Assembly: GCA_003131315.1 (NCBI GenBank)
Contig: PKUV01000180.1
Coordinates: 1 to 64,000, forward strand
DNA length: 64,000 nt
Reading direction: 5' to 3'
Source of the DNA: Acidobacteriaceae bacterium
GTDB taxonomy: Bacteria; Acidobacteriota; Terriglobia; Terriglobales; Acidobacteriaceae
Position 1 is the first letter of the stretch, and each line of letters opens with the position of its first letter. Under the pieces are notes generated by a model, which ran no database searches, was not told the DNA's origin, and saw only the letters and a program-made list of their open reading frames with translations. Shown here one piece after another: positions 54,400 to 63,190 of this stretch. A program made the translations under genes and the position numbers.

Positions 54400-55101
54400 C
54401 TAGGCTGTGATCAGGGATTCCAGTGCAACGCGGTCGGGGATCACAAGAGTAGAGCCGCTCTGCTGGATGAGACGCTGCTTCTTGAAGCCCGCGAAAAGCC
54501 GGCTGACGGTCTCGCGCGAAGAGCCGATCATCTGCCCGATCTCTTCATGAGTCAAAGCCAGCTTCACTTGGCTGGGGTTTTTGGATGTGGTGTTCTGGTC
54601 GAGCCATCCCACTAGCAGCCGAGCCAGCTTCTCGCTGGCCGAGTCGGAAAGTATCAGGTCGCGGATTTCGCGGCAAGTAGAGGCGTAATCCCGGCTGATG
54701 TGCTGGGTTACCCACAGGGCAAACTCGCCGTGAAGGCGCATGAGGCGCAGCAAATCGCTCTGTCGTAGGAAGGTGATCTCGGACGGCTCCTGGGTCTCGG
54801 CCGTCGCTTCATACGGGCGCCCGGAAACTACAGCGGCAACTCCCAATGGGCAACCGGAGTCGACAATGCGCAGAATCAGCGTTCTGCCGTCGCTGCCGCA
54901 GATGGAGAGCTTCACCCGGCCTCGACGCACGATAAACACTCCGCGCGGAGCCTGCGCTTCCGCGAACAAAACCGCTCCCGTGGGGTAGGTGGTGGTGAGT
55001 GCCGCTTGCTCCAAGGCATCGGCTATGGCTGGAGGAAGATCGCAAAAGGTCTCGTCTACTGGCGCGAGTTTCTGGGCATTGCTTACGGCGTATGTGGCCA
55101 T
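54400..55101 (-). CDS. Crp/Fnr family transcription regulator
   Basis: A 233-aa protein: an N-terminal cyclic-nucleotide-binding-type beta roll (about residues 20-145, with PTGAVLFAEAQAPRGVFIVRRG) and a C-terminal winged helix with the recognition region LTHEEIGQMIGSSRETVSRLF. It has no N-terminal Cys cluster of the Fnr type (only isolated Cys residues), so it is more likely to sense a small molecule or heme/redox signal than an FeS cluster. I use the ATG at 55101, with GGAGG 6 nt upstream. Four matching palindromes in the window may be its targets, including one upstream of itself. Confidence 0.92.
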   Translation of the reverse strand: MATYAVSNAQKLAPVDETFCDLPPAIADALEQAALTTTYPTGAVLFAEAQAPRGVFIVRRGRVKLSICGSDGRTLILRIVDSGCPLGVAAVVSGRPYEATAETQEPSEITFLRQSDLLRLMRLHGEFALWVTQHISRDYASTCREIRDLILSDSASEKLARLLVGWLDQNTTSKNPSQVKLALTHEEIGQMIGSSRETVSRLFAGFKKQRLIQQSGSTLVIPDRVALESLITA

Positions 55102-55763
55102 TGATTGCCTCCGCTCACAGGTAGCTTGGCAAATCCATCGCCACTCTTCTTGGGAGGGGTAAGACTCCAGTGAAAGTCGTCTAAGTGAAACAAAACAAGT
55201 GGTTTGATTTGATATTGTGAAATTGCTGGGACGCCCGCTGCCACCCGGGTTGTGCCTCGGAGTGAGTGGTTTCACACACCGATGTGTGATCTCCATCACC
55301 GACCGGTTGGTTACATGAGCAAGGAGCACGATTAACGTTCGCCTGGTCGTAGCTTCGGATCGGCTCGCGCTTCTTCGTCGGGTTTACCGAATGCTCAGGA
55401 AATGGAGTTCCGGGCCGCAGCTCGTGGTGCGCCGGCTAGGCTGGACAGAACTTGCCCATGCGCTGGTCTTCGGTATACTTCTCACCGCAGGGTTTAGCTT
55501 CATACGGTAGATCGAGGAGTTGAGACTCTTCCTGAAGGTGCTTAAGGTTGCTGGACTCTGTGACGTAGTGCACAGCGTTGACGGTCACCCGTCACAGCCT
55601 GGGTAAAACCGATCATTGTAAGTGTAAGTGTCGGCTCGGCCTGAGCTTCCGGCGTTCGGAAAAGACTGAAGCCTCTTTTGACTGAGGGCCCCAGCTCGGA
55701 ACCCGTTGTTATCGAACGAATGTTATCGAACAACGTTATCTCGCAACGAGAAGGAGCACCATC
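55102..55763. other. 662-bp divergent regulatory region
   Basis: No gene is seen between the Crp/Fnr gene and the ABM-like gene. It contains two overlapping palindromes (TCACACA-CCGA-TGTGTGA at 55272-55289 and TGTGA-N6-TCACC at 55285-55300) sharing TGTGA. No clear -35/-10 pair was found for either direction. Confidence 0.6.
55272..55300. promoter_or_regulatory. Two overlapping palindromes, Crp/Fnr-like
   Basis: TCACACA-CCGA-TGTGTGA (arms perfect, 7 bp) overlaps TGTGA-TCTCCA-TCACC. They share the central TGTGA, so a dimer could bind in only one register at a time. They lie 171 bp upstream of the regulator's start and 464 bp before the ABM-like gene, which suggests autoregulation. Confidence 0.55.
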
Positions 55764-56090
55764 ATGTTTGCCCGTATTCTTGATTTCGAAGTGAAACTGG
55801 AAAAGAAAGAAGAGTTCGTGAAGGCCGTAAATGACCAAGTCCTGCCCATCCTCAAGAAGCAGATCGGCTTTTTGGAGATTCTGCCCTTTTTCCCCGAGAA
55901 GATGCGAAAGGGGAAGGTGCTCACCATCAGCCTGTGGACAACCAGGCTGGATGCCGAGCGCTATGAGAGAGAGTTCTATCCCAAGGTTCTTGACATCCTG
56001 AAGCCATTCCTGACCACGCCGGTGGACGTGAACTACTACAACCTCGAGACCGCACTCTGTGATCGCTTCGTGGATGCGTTGGCCGTTTGA
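55764..56090 (+). CDS. ABM-like (antibiotic biosynthesis monooxygenase fold) protein
   Basis: A 108-aa protein starting MFARILDFEVKLEKKEEF, with an alpha/beta dimeric ferredoxin-like fold pattern. A heme/monooxygenase-type role is known for some ABM proteins, but this one shows no diagnostic catalytic residue. The start has GGAG 7 nt upstream. It sits downstream of the regulator region and may be part of the same redox-controlled group. Confidence 0.75.
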   Translation: MFARILDFEVKLEKKEEFVKAVNDQVLPILKKQIGFLEILPFFPEKMRKGKVLTISLWTTRLDAERYEREFYPKVLDILKPFLTTPVDVNYYNLETALCDRFVDALAV

Positions 56091-56153
56091 GGCGACGAAC
56101 GACGATCCGAAGCCCCGGGGCAAATGCTCTGGGGTTCCGTTCGCTCCCGCTCA

Positions 56154-56169
56154 TGTGATCGCCATCACA
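56154..56169. promoter_or_regulatory. Perfect Crp/Fnr-like palindrome
   Basis: TGTGA-TCGCCA-TCACA, with flanking A and T continuing the symmetry (ATGTGAT...ATCACAT). It lies 170 bp upstream of the first TPR gene. No clear -10 box is visible at a class II distance. Confidence 0.6.
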
Positions 56170-56338
56170 TTTCCCAGTGACGGAGAATGCTGCCTGTCTT
56201 CTTCCCCGCCTTTAAGGTGAATTAGCACAGTCAGACTGCGGTAAAGCCCGCTCATTCTGCGGGGAACACGCTCCTTCAGTCTTGATGCCGAGCGAAAGCC
56301 GAGCTTCAAGCGCAATACAGACTACGGGGGAATAGGGC

Positions 56339-57007
56339 ATGGCGAACAAACCCACGACGCAACCAACTGCGGGATCAGCCTGGCAGGCTAAGCAGGTCTA
56401 CGCGATGGCGATAATCTGCCTCGTGGTTGGGCTAGCGATCGGATACCTGTTCCGCGGATCGCAATCGCCTGCGGTGCCGCCACAACCCGCGGCCAACGCT
56501 CAGTCCAACGCTCAGCCGTCCGCCCCCGCAGGCAGTATGGGCGGCCACATGCCTAGCCTTGAAGAAATGAAACAGATGGCCGACAAGAAAGCAGCACCGC
56601 TGCTCGAAAAGCTGAAGGGCGATCCGAACAACAGCGATCTGCTCATCCAGGTCGGAAACATCTACAAATCTACCCACCAGTTCAAGGAAGCGGCTGTCTA
56701 CTACGACAAAGCATTACAGGTAGATCCAAAGAACGTTGCCATTCGCACCGAGATGGCTTCGTGCCTCTACTACAACGGCGATGTGGACGGGGCGATCAAC
56801 CAGCTTCAGCAGGCTCTGCACTATGATCCCAAGGATGCCAACTCGCTGTTCAACCTCGGCATGATCAAGTGGCAGGGAAAACAGGACAGCAAGGGAGCGG
56901 TGGCGGCTTGGCAGCAGTTGCTGAAGTCGAATCCGCAATTGAGCGCAGAGCGCAAAGCCACGGTGCAGAAACTGATGGCCGACGTCCAGATGCAGGGCAA
57001 GAGCTAG
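56339..57007 (+). CDS. TPR protein with N-terminal membrane anchor
   Basis: A 222-aa protein: one membrane helix (MAIICLVVGLAIGYLF, about residues 22-37), a Gln/Ala/Pro linker, and about three tetratricopeptide repeats from residue ~85 (LIQVGNIYKSTHQFKEAAVYYDKAL and two more). This form matches NrfG/CcmI-type TPR proteins that help attach heme to cytochromes, though no heme-lyase partner is here. The next gene is a close paralogue. Confidence 0.82.
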   Translation: MANKPTTQPTAGSAWQAKQVYAMAIICLVVGLAIGYLFRGSQSPAVPPQPAANAQSNAQPSAPAGSMGGHMPSLEEMKQMADKKAAPLLEKLKGDPNNSDLLIQVGNIYKSTHQFKEAAVYYDKALQVDPKNVAIRTEMASCLYYNGDVDGAINQLQQALHYDPKDANSLFNLGMIKWQGKQDSKGAVAAWQQLLKSNPQLSAERKATVQKLMADVQMQGKS

Positions 57008-57094
57008 CGCCCTGGCTAGCGCGATAGCTGGAGAAACGCAGTTCGCGGCGGCTTCCGCCGGCAAACGAAACGAGATCTGAAGGAGCACTGAGCA

Positions 57095-57772
57095 ATGACG
57101 GATACAAATCGAGCAACTTCTATCGAGCAATGGACAAGCGTGCAGGCTTACACGTTGGCGGTCATCTGCCTGCTGGTGGGAATCGCGAGCGGCTGGTTCA
57201 TCCACGGATCTCAGAGTCCAGCGGCCATCGCGACTGAGACGCCGAGCGCATCCGCACCGGCTGTCGGGAGTGCAAACGCCGGCGCCCAAACTCCAACTCC
57301 GGCGCAGATGCAAAAAATGGCCGACACGCAAGCCGGACCGTTGATCGAGAAGCTCAAGGCAGACCCGACTAACGCCGGTCTTCTGCAAAACATCGGGAAC
57401 ATCTATTACGACGCCCAGCAGTTCCCCACAGCGATTGAATACTACCAGCGTGCGCTGAAGGTGCAGCCAGAGAACACGGGCGTTCGTACCGACATGGCGA
57501 CCGCCTATTGGTACACGGGCAACGCCGATGCCGCCATCGCGGAATTCCAGAAATCGCTTTCTTACGAACCGAACAAGGCCAACACGTTGTTCAATCTGGG
57601 CATCGTCGAGTGGCAGGGCAAGATGGATATCGACAAAGCTGTCGCCACGTGGCAGAAGTTGTTGGACATGAATCCGAACTATGAAGGCAAAGACAAGGTT
57701 CTGGAACTAATGGCACAGGCGAAAAAACACTCGGGCGTCAAACCGGGCACGCCGGCAAAGCCGTTGCAGTAG
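57095..57772 (+). CDS. TPR protein, paralogue of the preceding gene
   Basis: A 225-aa copy of the previous protein: the same anchor (LAVICLLVGIASGWFIHGSQSP versus ICLVVGLAIGYLFRGSQSP), a linker and about three TPRs (LLQNIGNIYYDAQQFPTAIEYYQRAL). The tandem pair suggests duplication. GGAG lies 9 nt upstream of the ATG. Probably co-transcribed and periplasmic; cytochrome maturation is only inferred. Confidence 0.82.
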   Translation: MTDTNRATSIEQWTSVQAYTLAVICLLVGIASGWFIHGSQSPAAIATETPSASAPAVGSANAGAQTPTPAQMQKMADTQAGPLIEKLKADPTNAGLLQNIGNIYYDAQQFPTAIEYYQRALKVQPENTGVRTDMATAYWYTGNADAAIAEFQKSLSYEPNKANTLFNLGIVEWQGKMDIDKAVATWQKLLDMNPNYEGKDKVLELMAQAKKHSGVKPGTPAKPLQ

Positions 57773-57773
57773 A

Positions 57774-57838
57774 TTCGTATCAGGGCATCGCTTTAGCGAT
57801 GCCGGATGCTTTGCGATCAGACGCCCCTTTAGGGGCTG
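57774..57838. repeat. Double-hairpin interspersed repeat, copy C
   Basis: TTCGTATCAG, then GGCATCGCT-TT-AGCGATGCC, about 20 nt, then GCCCCT-TT-AGGGGC. Compared with copy A, the T:A to C:G change in stem 1 is compensated on the other arm. Confidence 0.8.
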
Positions 57839-57862
57839 TATCCCCTTGCGCACCTCCGGAAG

Positions 57863-58114
57863 CTACTTCCGCGGTTTCCCCACGCGCTGCGCGGTCGCGA
57901 ACATCATGGCAACCGTCTCCAAATCTTTCGGTTGCACTTTCCCCGGCGGGATGCGCATGTGGGTGAGTTCTTCGAGCTTCAGCAACAGATCCACAAGTGC
58001 CATCGAGTCAACCAGGCCAGAGGAAACCAGTGGAGTGTTCTCGTCGATTGTCAGGCCCGGTTTGCGGATCAGTTCGACAATGTGTTCAATCATTTGCTGT
58101 GCTTCTGCAGTCAT
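57863..58114 (-). CDS. Acyl carrier protein
   Basis: An 83-aa four-helix carrier. The phosphopantetheine Ser lies in SGLVDSMALVDLLLKLEE (DSM instead of the usual DSL). The ATG at 58114 overlaps the stop of the acyl-AMP ligase gene (ATGA), so the ligase probably loads this carrier. The ORF track's extra 36 residues overlap the ligase gene and are rejected. It is probably the fatty-acyl shuttle of the acylation system. Confidence 0.9.
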   Translation of the reverse strand: MTAEAQQMIEHIVELIRKPGLTIDENTPLVSSGLVDSMALVDLLLKLEELTHMRIPPGKVQPKDLETVAMMFATAQRVGKPRK

Positions 58115-59838
58115 GCGAATTCGCTCTCCCCTGACTCGACGTTGAGTTCCGGATGTTCTTTCAACAACTTTTCGCGTGTGGTGGAACGCGCGGCTTTGCC
58201 GGCAGTGCTCTTCACGATCCATTTTGGTGGTTTTAAGAAAATCATCCGGACCGCCACTCCAATCCCGGCGACCACCAGGTTGCGGATCTCTCGTTCGATC
58301 TCCACGGCATTTGCGAGAAGTTCTTTGCGTTCCACTTCCGCAACCACGACGATGTCCTCGGTCCCGAGATCGGGATTGTACACACCTATCGCAATCACAC
58401 GCCCATCGTGAATGGCCCAGTGGCTGGCGACGATCTCCTCGATGTCTTGCGGATAAAGATTTTCGCCGCCGACGATGAGAAGGTCTTTCTTACGGCCGAC
58501 CACATAGAGTTCACCTTCCAGATAAAAACCAAGATCGCCGCTGTGGTACCAGCCATCGACGATCGCCTTCGCAGTCAGATCGGGACGGTTGTAGTAGCTC
58601 GTGAACAGGCTATCGCTCTTGACGAGAATCTCGCCGACGTGGCCGGTTGAAAGCAGCGCGCCGGAATCGGACGCGATCCTGACTTCATTGCCGGGCAGCA
58701 ACCGACCCGACGAGGTGAAAGAAACCGCCCCTGCAGTGCCTTCCGCAACCGGATCGATAAGATGTGCGCTACGAAATCTTTGACCATCCGCCCAAATGCG
58801 AGTGGGACCCGATGGCTGATTGATGTCCGATTGGGTTACGGCAAAAACGTTCTCGGCCATTGCGTAAGAAGATTGCAGGGCCCCGCTCTTTAATCCAATG
58901 GTGGAGAAAGCATTCTGGAACTCCTGCATGCTGCTCGACCGGACCGGTTCCGAACAATTGATCAATGCGCGAGCCGACGAGAGATCGTACTGCGCCCATC
59001 GGCTCGGCGGCGTGCGCCGGGGAACGAACTGAAAGGCAAAGTTCGGCATCCATGCCAAAGTACACTTGTGCTCGCTGATGATCTGCAACATGGTTTCCGG
59101 ATGCATCACCCAGTCGAGCGGCGACTGCATCACGACGGGCAGATGACAAACCATGGGCAGCATGAAGCAGGCGATCAGTCCCATGTCGTGGTATAGAGGC
59201 AGCCAGCTGTAAACGCAGTCCGTCGCTCCGTCGATATTCACCGCGTGCGCCAGGTGTTCGATCTGGCTCAGCACGGCGGCGTGGGTCAAGGCCACGCCCT
59301 TTTGCAGTCCGGTGGTACCCGCCGAATGCTGGATGAACGCCAAGCTCCCGGCATGATTCTCCAAGTCAGGCAGTTCGTCATCTCCATCCGAACCCCTGCA
59401 GTCGCTGGCACGAAGCAGCCGCGTTCCCGCACCGAGAGATACATGGCCGAGCATGTCGTCGGGGAATTCTTCGTCGATGACCACGACCTTGGCCCTGAGG
59501 TTTGCCATTACTCCAGCCAGTCCGGAGCGGTACTTGGAAGACTCAACCTTGAAATTGGGATAGGCAAGAAAGGCAGGCACCGCGCCTAGCATCATCGCCC
59601 CGACGAAGGTTGTCATCGCCGGAATGCTCTGCGGCATGATGACGATCACCCGATCGCCGACGGTCACACTATGGTCGCGGAGTACTTTGGCCTGCAACCG
59701 GGCGCGGCGCCGAAACTCAGCAAAAGTCACGGTGTCGCGCTCGTCTTCGTCGATCCAGGCAGTAACAAATGGGCGATCGCCGGGAGCTGCGGCGAGGGCG
59801 TCGATGAGATTGCGAAATCTGGTCACGCTGCCGGTCAT
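58111..59838 (-). CDS. Fatty acyl-AMP ligase (adenylate-forming)
   Basis: A 575-aa adenylating enzyme: AMP motif IQHSAGTTGLQKGVALTH (about residue 167), then PLYHDMGLIACF and the C-terminal YHSGDLGFYLEGELYVVGRKKDLLI block. The QHSAGTTG wording and neighbouring ACP favour a fatty acyl-AMP ligase that loads an ACP rather than a CoA ligase. The ATG at 59838 lacks a clear ribosome-binding site; the ORF track start at 59952 is unlikely. It is divergent from the MBOAT gene. Confidence 0.88.
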   Translation of the reverse strand: MTGSVTRFRNLIDALAAAPGDRPFVTAWIDEDERDTVTFAEFRRRARLQAKVLRDHSVTVGDRVIVIMPQSIPAMTTFVGAMMLGAVPAFLAYPNFKVESSKYRSGLAGVMANLRAKVVVIDEEFPDDMLGHVSLGAGTRLLRASDCRGSDGDDELPDLENHAGSLAFIQHSAGTTGLQKGVALTHAAVLSQIEHLAHAVNIDGATDCVYSWLPLYHDMGLIACFMLPMVCHLPVVMQSPLDWVMHPETMLQIISEHKCTLAWMPNFAFQFVPRRTPPSRWAQYDLSSARALINCSEPVRSSSMQEFQNAFSTIGLKSGALQSSYAMAENVFAVTQSDINQPSGPTRIWADGQRFRSAHLIDPVAEGTAGAVSFTSSGRLLPGNEVRIASDSGALLSTGHVGEILVKSDSLFTSYYNRPDLTAKAIVDGWYHSGDLGFYLEGELYVVGRKKDLLIVGGENLYPQDIEEIVASHWAIHDGRVIAIGVYNPDLGTEDIVVVAEVERKELLANAVEIEREIRNLVVAGIGVAVRMIFLKPPKWIVKSTAGKAARSTTREKLLKEHPELNVESGESEFA

Positions 59839-59983
59839 TGTAGCTGGGGAGAGAGACGGAAATCCGCGACGTAGATCACACCCCCGAAGTTTTTGGTGGT
59901 ATGCGGGAGGGCATATGCGAGAGGACCACGGATACGCAATAATGCCTTGCAATCTGAAACGGTTTCGATAACGCAGGTGAGGA

Positions 59984-61456
59984 ATGTTGTTTCGGGCAAT
60001 CCTGTACGGTCTGGTATTTCTGCTTTGCGTAGTGGTGTTTGCTAAAGTCCGCTCGCGAGCGATAAGACAGCCTGTTCTTGTGATCGGATGCTACGCGCTC
60101 TATCTCACATGGGGAGCCTGGTTCGCGGCTGTTCTGCTCACTTCCACGGTGATGAACTTCCTGCTGGGGAAATGGCTTCAGCGAAAACCTTCCGGGCTCG
60201 TTCTGTCGGCCGGCATTCTGCTGAACCTGGCGCTGCTCGGCAGCTTCAAGTACCTCCCGGAAATCGCAGTCAATATTCCTCTATCCTCGTTGCAAAGGTT
60301 CTCGCATCTTGCCCTGCCCTTAGGGATCTCATTCTGGACCTTCCAGGCGATGAGTTACCTGTTTGACCTTTACCGTGTCGAGGAACTCGACCCATCGTTC
60401 TTCGAGTTTGCGCTGTACATGGTTTTCTTTCCGGTCGCGATCTCGGGACCGATCTGCCGCATGCCCGAAATGCTTCCGCAATTTCGCTCCGAGCAAACCA
60501 CACCTGCGCACGACATCGCACACGGGTTCGGCCGTATCGCAACGGGCTTGCTCATGATGCAGTTGGCGCAATTGCTGGGGCAGGGAATTCTGGCGGGCGA
60601 CGGAATCAACAGTGGCTTCGATCACGTCACTCACTGGAGTGGCACGGACGTCTGGTGTTTGGCGTTTGGATACGGGTTGCAGCTTTTCCTGGATTTCGCC
60701 GGGTACTCGCACATCGCAATCGGCGCCGCCAGAGCGCTGGGCTTCACGTTGCCCGAAAACTTCGCTCGTCCATTTCAATCCACCAGCCCGTCGATCTTCT
60801 GGACGCGCTGGCACATGTCGCTATCGTTCTGGATTCGCGACTACGTTTTTCTCCCGCTGGCAGTAATGCGCCGCGAGGTGTGGTGGCGAAATCTCGCGTT
60901 AGTGATTTCGATGGTCCTGTTCGGATTGTGGCATAAGGCAAGCGTGCTCTTCGTGCTCTGGGGGTGCTATCACGGAGTGCTCCTCGTCTTGCATCGTCAG
61001 CTACAGCAATTGCAGCGGCAGTTCGAGGAGCAGTTCGACTGGACGCTCCCGGCAACCCTCTGGACGCCGGTCTCGTGGGTTGCAACGATAAGTCTCGTCA
61101 GTCTGGGATGGATATTCTTCCGTGCCAATTCTCTGCTCGAGGCGCGGCAGATGCTGTCGGCAGCCCTAACGCCTGCGGGCTATTTTTCTCACTTTCTCAG
61201 CGGAAGTCTTTATGCCCTGGTGATGGCTCTGGCGCTCGGATATGCGGTTGTGCTGTTGGCGATCGAGGCGCTCGATCGCTACTTGGTTGAGCCGGAAGCC
61301 TCCGCCGCCCGCTCCCGTTCAGAAATCATCGCCCTCATTGCTCGTAATCGCTGGTTTTGGATCCCACCTCTATACGTATTGGCATTACTTCTCGTCCTGA
61401 TCGTGACGCACACTCGCGGCGCTGACGCGGCTCAGTTCATGTATCGGAAGTTTTGA
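59984..61456 (+). CDS. MBOAT family O-acyltransferase (AlgI/DltB-like)
   Basis: A 490-aa membrane protein of about ten helices. The MBOAT hallmarks are present: FWTRWHMSLSFWIRDYVFLP and the active-site His in LFGLWHKASVLFVLWGCYHG. Such enzymes carry acyl groups across or to the outer face of the membrane to modify polysaccharides. Its neighbours are a fatty acyl-AMP ligase and ACP (divergent, 145 bp) and an SGNH-type protein (convergent), which mirrors the Dlt set A, C, B, D. Confidence 0.92.
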   Translation: MLFRAILYGLVFLLCVVVFAKVRSRAIRQPVLVIGCYALYLTWGAWFAAVLLTSTVMNFLLGKWLQRKPSGLVLSAGILLNLALLGSFKYLPEIAVNIPLSSLQRFSHLALPLGISFWTFQAMSYLFDLYRVEELDPSFFEFALYMVFFPVAISGPICRMPEMLPQFRSEQTTPAHDIAHGFGRIATGLLMMQLAQLLGQGILAGDGINSGFDHVTHWSGTDVWCLAFGYGLQLFLDFAGYSHIAIGAARALGFTLPENFARPFQSTSPSIFWTRWHMSLSFWIRDYVFLPLAVMRREVWWRNLALVISMVLFGLWHKASVLFVLWGCYHGVLLVLHRQLQQLQRQFEEQFDWTLPATLWTPVSWVATISLVSLGWIFFRANSLLEARQMLSAALTPAGYFSHFLSGSLYALVMALALGYAVVLLAIEALDRYLVEPEASAARSRSEIIALIARNRWFWIPPLYVLALLLVLIVTHTRGADAAQFMYRKF

Positions 61457-61498
61457 AGGGTGGCGAATCGAGGAGTCTGAACTTTCTATTCGATCGGC

Positions 61499-63190
61499 CT
61501 ATTTGATCGGCGTGCCGTCGGGAGCGAAAACGGGGAAGCCATCCCACGGCCGAGCCATGCGCAACTGCTCCGCCGCCGCGGCACGGTCGTAGTCGAAGAG
61601 GAAGATCCCATAGTTGTAATGCAGGATCCGGTCGTCCGGCTTTTTCCTGATTGCCCATTGATACTCAGCGACTGTCTCGTTGGGGCTTTCGTCTGGAGCG
61701 CCCGCCTTAATCGTCAACCTCAAGACCTGATCGGAGTGGTTCAGTTGATTTGTGAATGGAGGCTTTTGCAATCGCTGCAGCATCTCCCTGGCAATCCGGA
61801 GGCGATCATGACTGGTGAACGCCAGCAGTTGCTCGCATTCAACTTGAGAAGGAACATCAGAACGGACATCGCCACCCTGTAGAGAAGGGGCTTGCCCCGT
61901 CTCCTTCGCCAGCTTGCTAGCGATCTGGACGAACATGGCACGCGCCAGAAGGTAGTTGCCCTCAGGAGTCAGGTGTACATGCTCATACACGAGATCGCTG
62001 CCGACGATTCCGTTCGGGCTCTCCTTGGCGAAAATCTCATCGGCGTCCACGAGTTCTGCGCCTGAGGAGGAAGAGGCTACCGAACGATTGATGTCATTGA
62101 TCTTGCTGTCGGCGCGAAACCGAAGGGTGTCGAGATCGCGGGCGCGAAGAAAATGTTCCCTGGCCGCGCGGTAATCTCCCAGCATCCACAGGCAGCGAGC
62201 AATCCGGAATTCGAGCTCGGCGTACTGGCCGTCGATCTCCGCCGCGGAGAGATATGTTTTCAACGCTTCCGCGTACGACCTGCCGTTTTCTAAGTCGGAT
62301 CCTTGTTGGACCAGCGCCGACCAGGAACGCAAAGCATCTTGCCCTAAATCCTCGCGGTGCAAGGATGCGAACGGGGCACAGTCTTTCAGGTTCGTAGCAA
62401 CCGTGGCGACGATTACGCGGGCACCGGAGCTGCGAGCGATGGCGACGGTGTCCCGCAGATTGCTTTCGAAGTTCTCATACGCATGCTGCATGAGCGGCGA
62501 ACGGGCTGGGACTTGCTTGTCAAGAAACATTTCCATCCCGCCCCATTCCCGCTTTTGCGTTCCCACCTTGGTGAGAAACTGGCCGATGCGGGTTGAACGA
62601 ATGAAGATGCTGGTGCGGATGACGGGGAGGCTCATGCCGGAGGACGTAAGTGCAGTGCCGGGACCATAAGGTCCGACGACTTCATTGTTACCCGAGTAGA
62701 TGATGAACAAATCCGGGCGTTCGTTCGCCAATCCCTTGGCAATCGGCAACAGGACGTGGGAGTTGACGGCGACGCTGCCGGTATTGACCACCTCGAACTT
62801 CATAGAAGGGAATCGTTCCCTGAGCATCACCTCCAGGTAGCGGCTGAATCCATAGGCGGGATCGGGATCGCCCATGGCCGCGGATTCTCCGAGTACAAAG
62901 ATTCTGAAGGTTCCCTGAGGTTTTTCGGCCGGAATCGCATACGCCTGCGGTGTCTTGATCATTCCCGGAGGAAAAAAGGGAGCAGGGAAGAACAGGTTGT
63001 AGCAAGAGGCGGGCCGGCCCTGCACCGTGCACGGGACGGTAAGGTCGGTCGGAAATCCGACGCCAAACAGGCGTAGCGCCCCTTCCGCTATGCCGAGTAA
63101 CAGCACGGGAACGAAGACCGACGTGGCAATGCGTGGCACCCAGAAGCGCCACCCGCGAACGGGCTTTTCTATTTCAGCTGATGTCGTCAT
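61499..63190 (-). CDS. SGNH-hydrolase-like protein with TPR inserts
   Basis: A 563-aa protein with an N-terminal membrane helix (FVPVLLLGIAEGALRLFG), the SGNH blocks FVLGESAAMG, VVNTGSVAVNSH, IYSGNNEVVGPYG and, far downstream, the catalytic-dyad region HVHLTPEGNYLLAR. TPR-like repeats lie both between the third and last blocks and at the C-terminus. It faces the periplasm and could transfer or remove acyl groups with the MBOAT protein, like DltD or AlgX. I use the ATG at 63190 (GGAAAGA just upstream) and reject 66 extra residues. Confidence 0.82.
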   Translation of the reverse strand: MTTSAEIEKPVRGWRFWVPRIATSVFVPVLLLGIAEGALRLFGVGFPTDLTVPCTVQGRPASCYNLFFPAPFFPPGMIKTPQAYAIPAEKPQGTFRIFVLGESAAMGDPDPAYGFSRYLEVMLRERFPSMKFEVVNTGSVAVNSHVLLPIAKGLANERPDLFIIYSGNNEVVGPYGPGTALTSSGMSLPVIRTSIFIRSTRIGQFLTKVGTQKREWGGMEMFLDKQVPARSPLMQHAYENFESNLRDTVAIARSSGARVIVATVATNLKDCAPFASLHREDLGQDALRSWSALVQQGSDLENGRSYAEALKTYLSAAEIDGQYAELEFRIARCLWMLGDYRAAREHFLRARDLDTLRFRADSKINDINRSVASSSSGAELVDADEIFAKESPNGIVGSDLVYEHVHLTPEGNYLLARAMFVQIASKLAKETGQAPSLQGGDVRSDVPSQVECEQLLAFTSHDRLRIAREMLQRLQKPPFTNQLNHSDQVLRLTIKAGAPDESPNETVAEYQWAIRKKPDDRILHYNYGIFLFDYDRAAAAEQLRMARPWDGFPVFAPDGTPIK

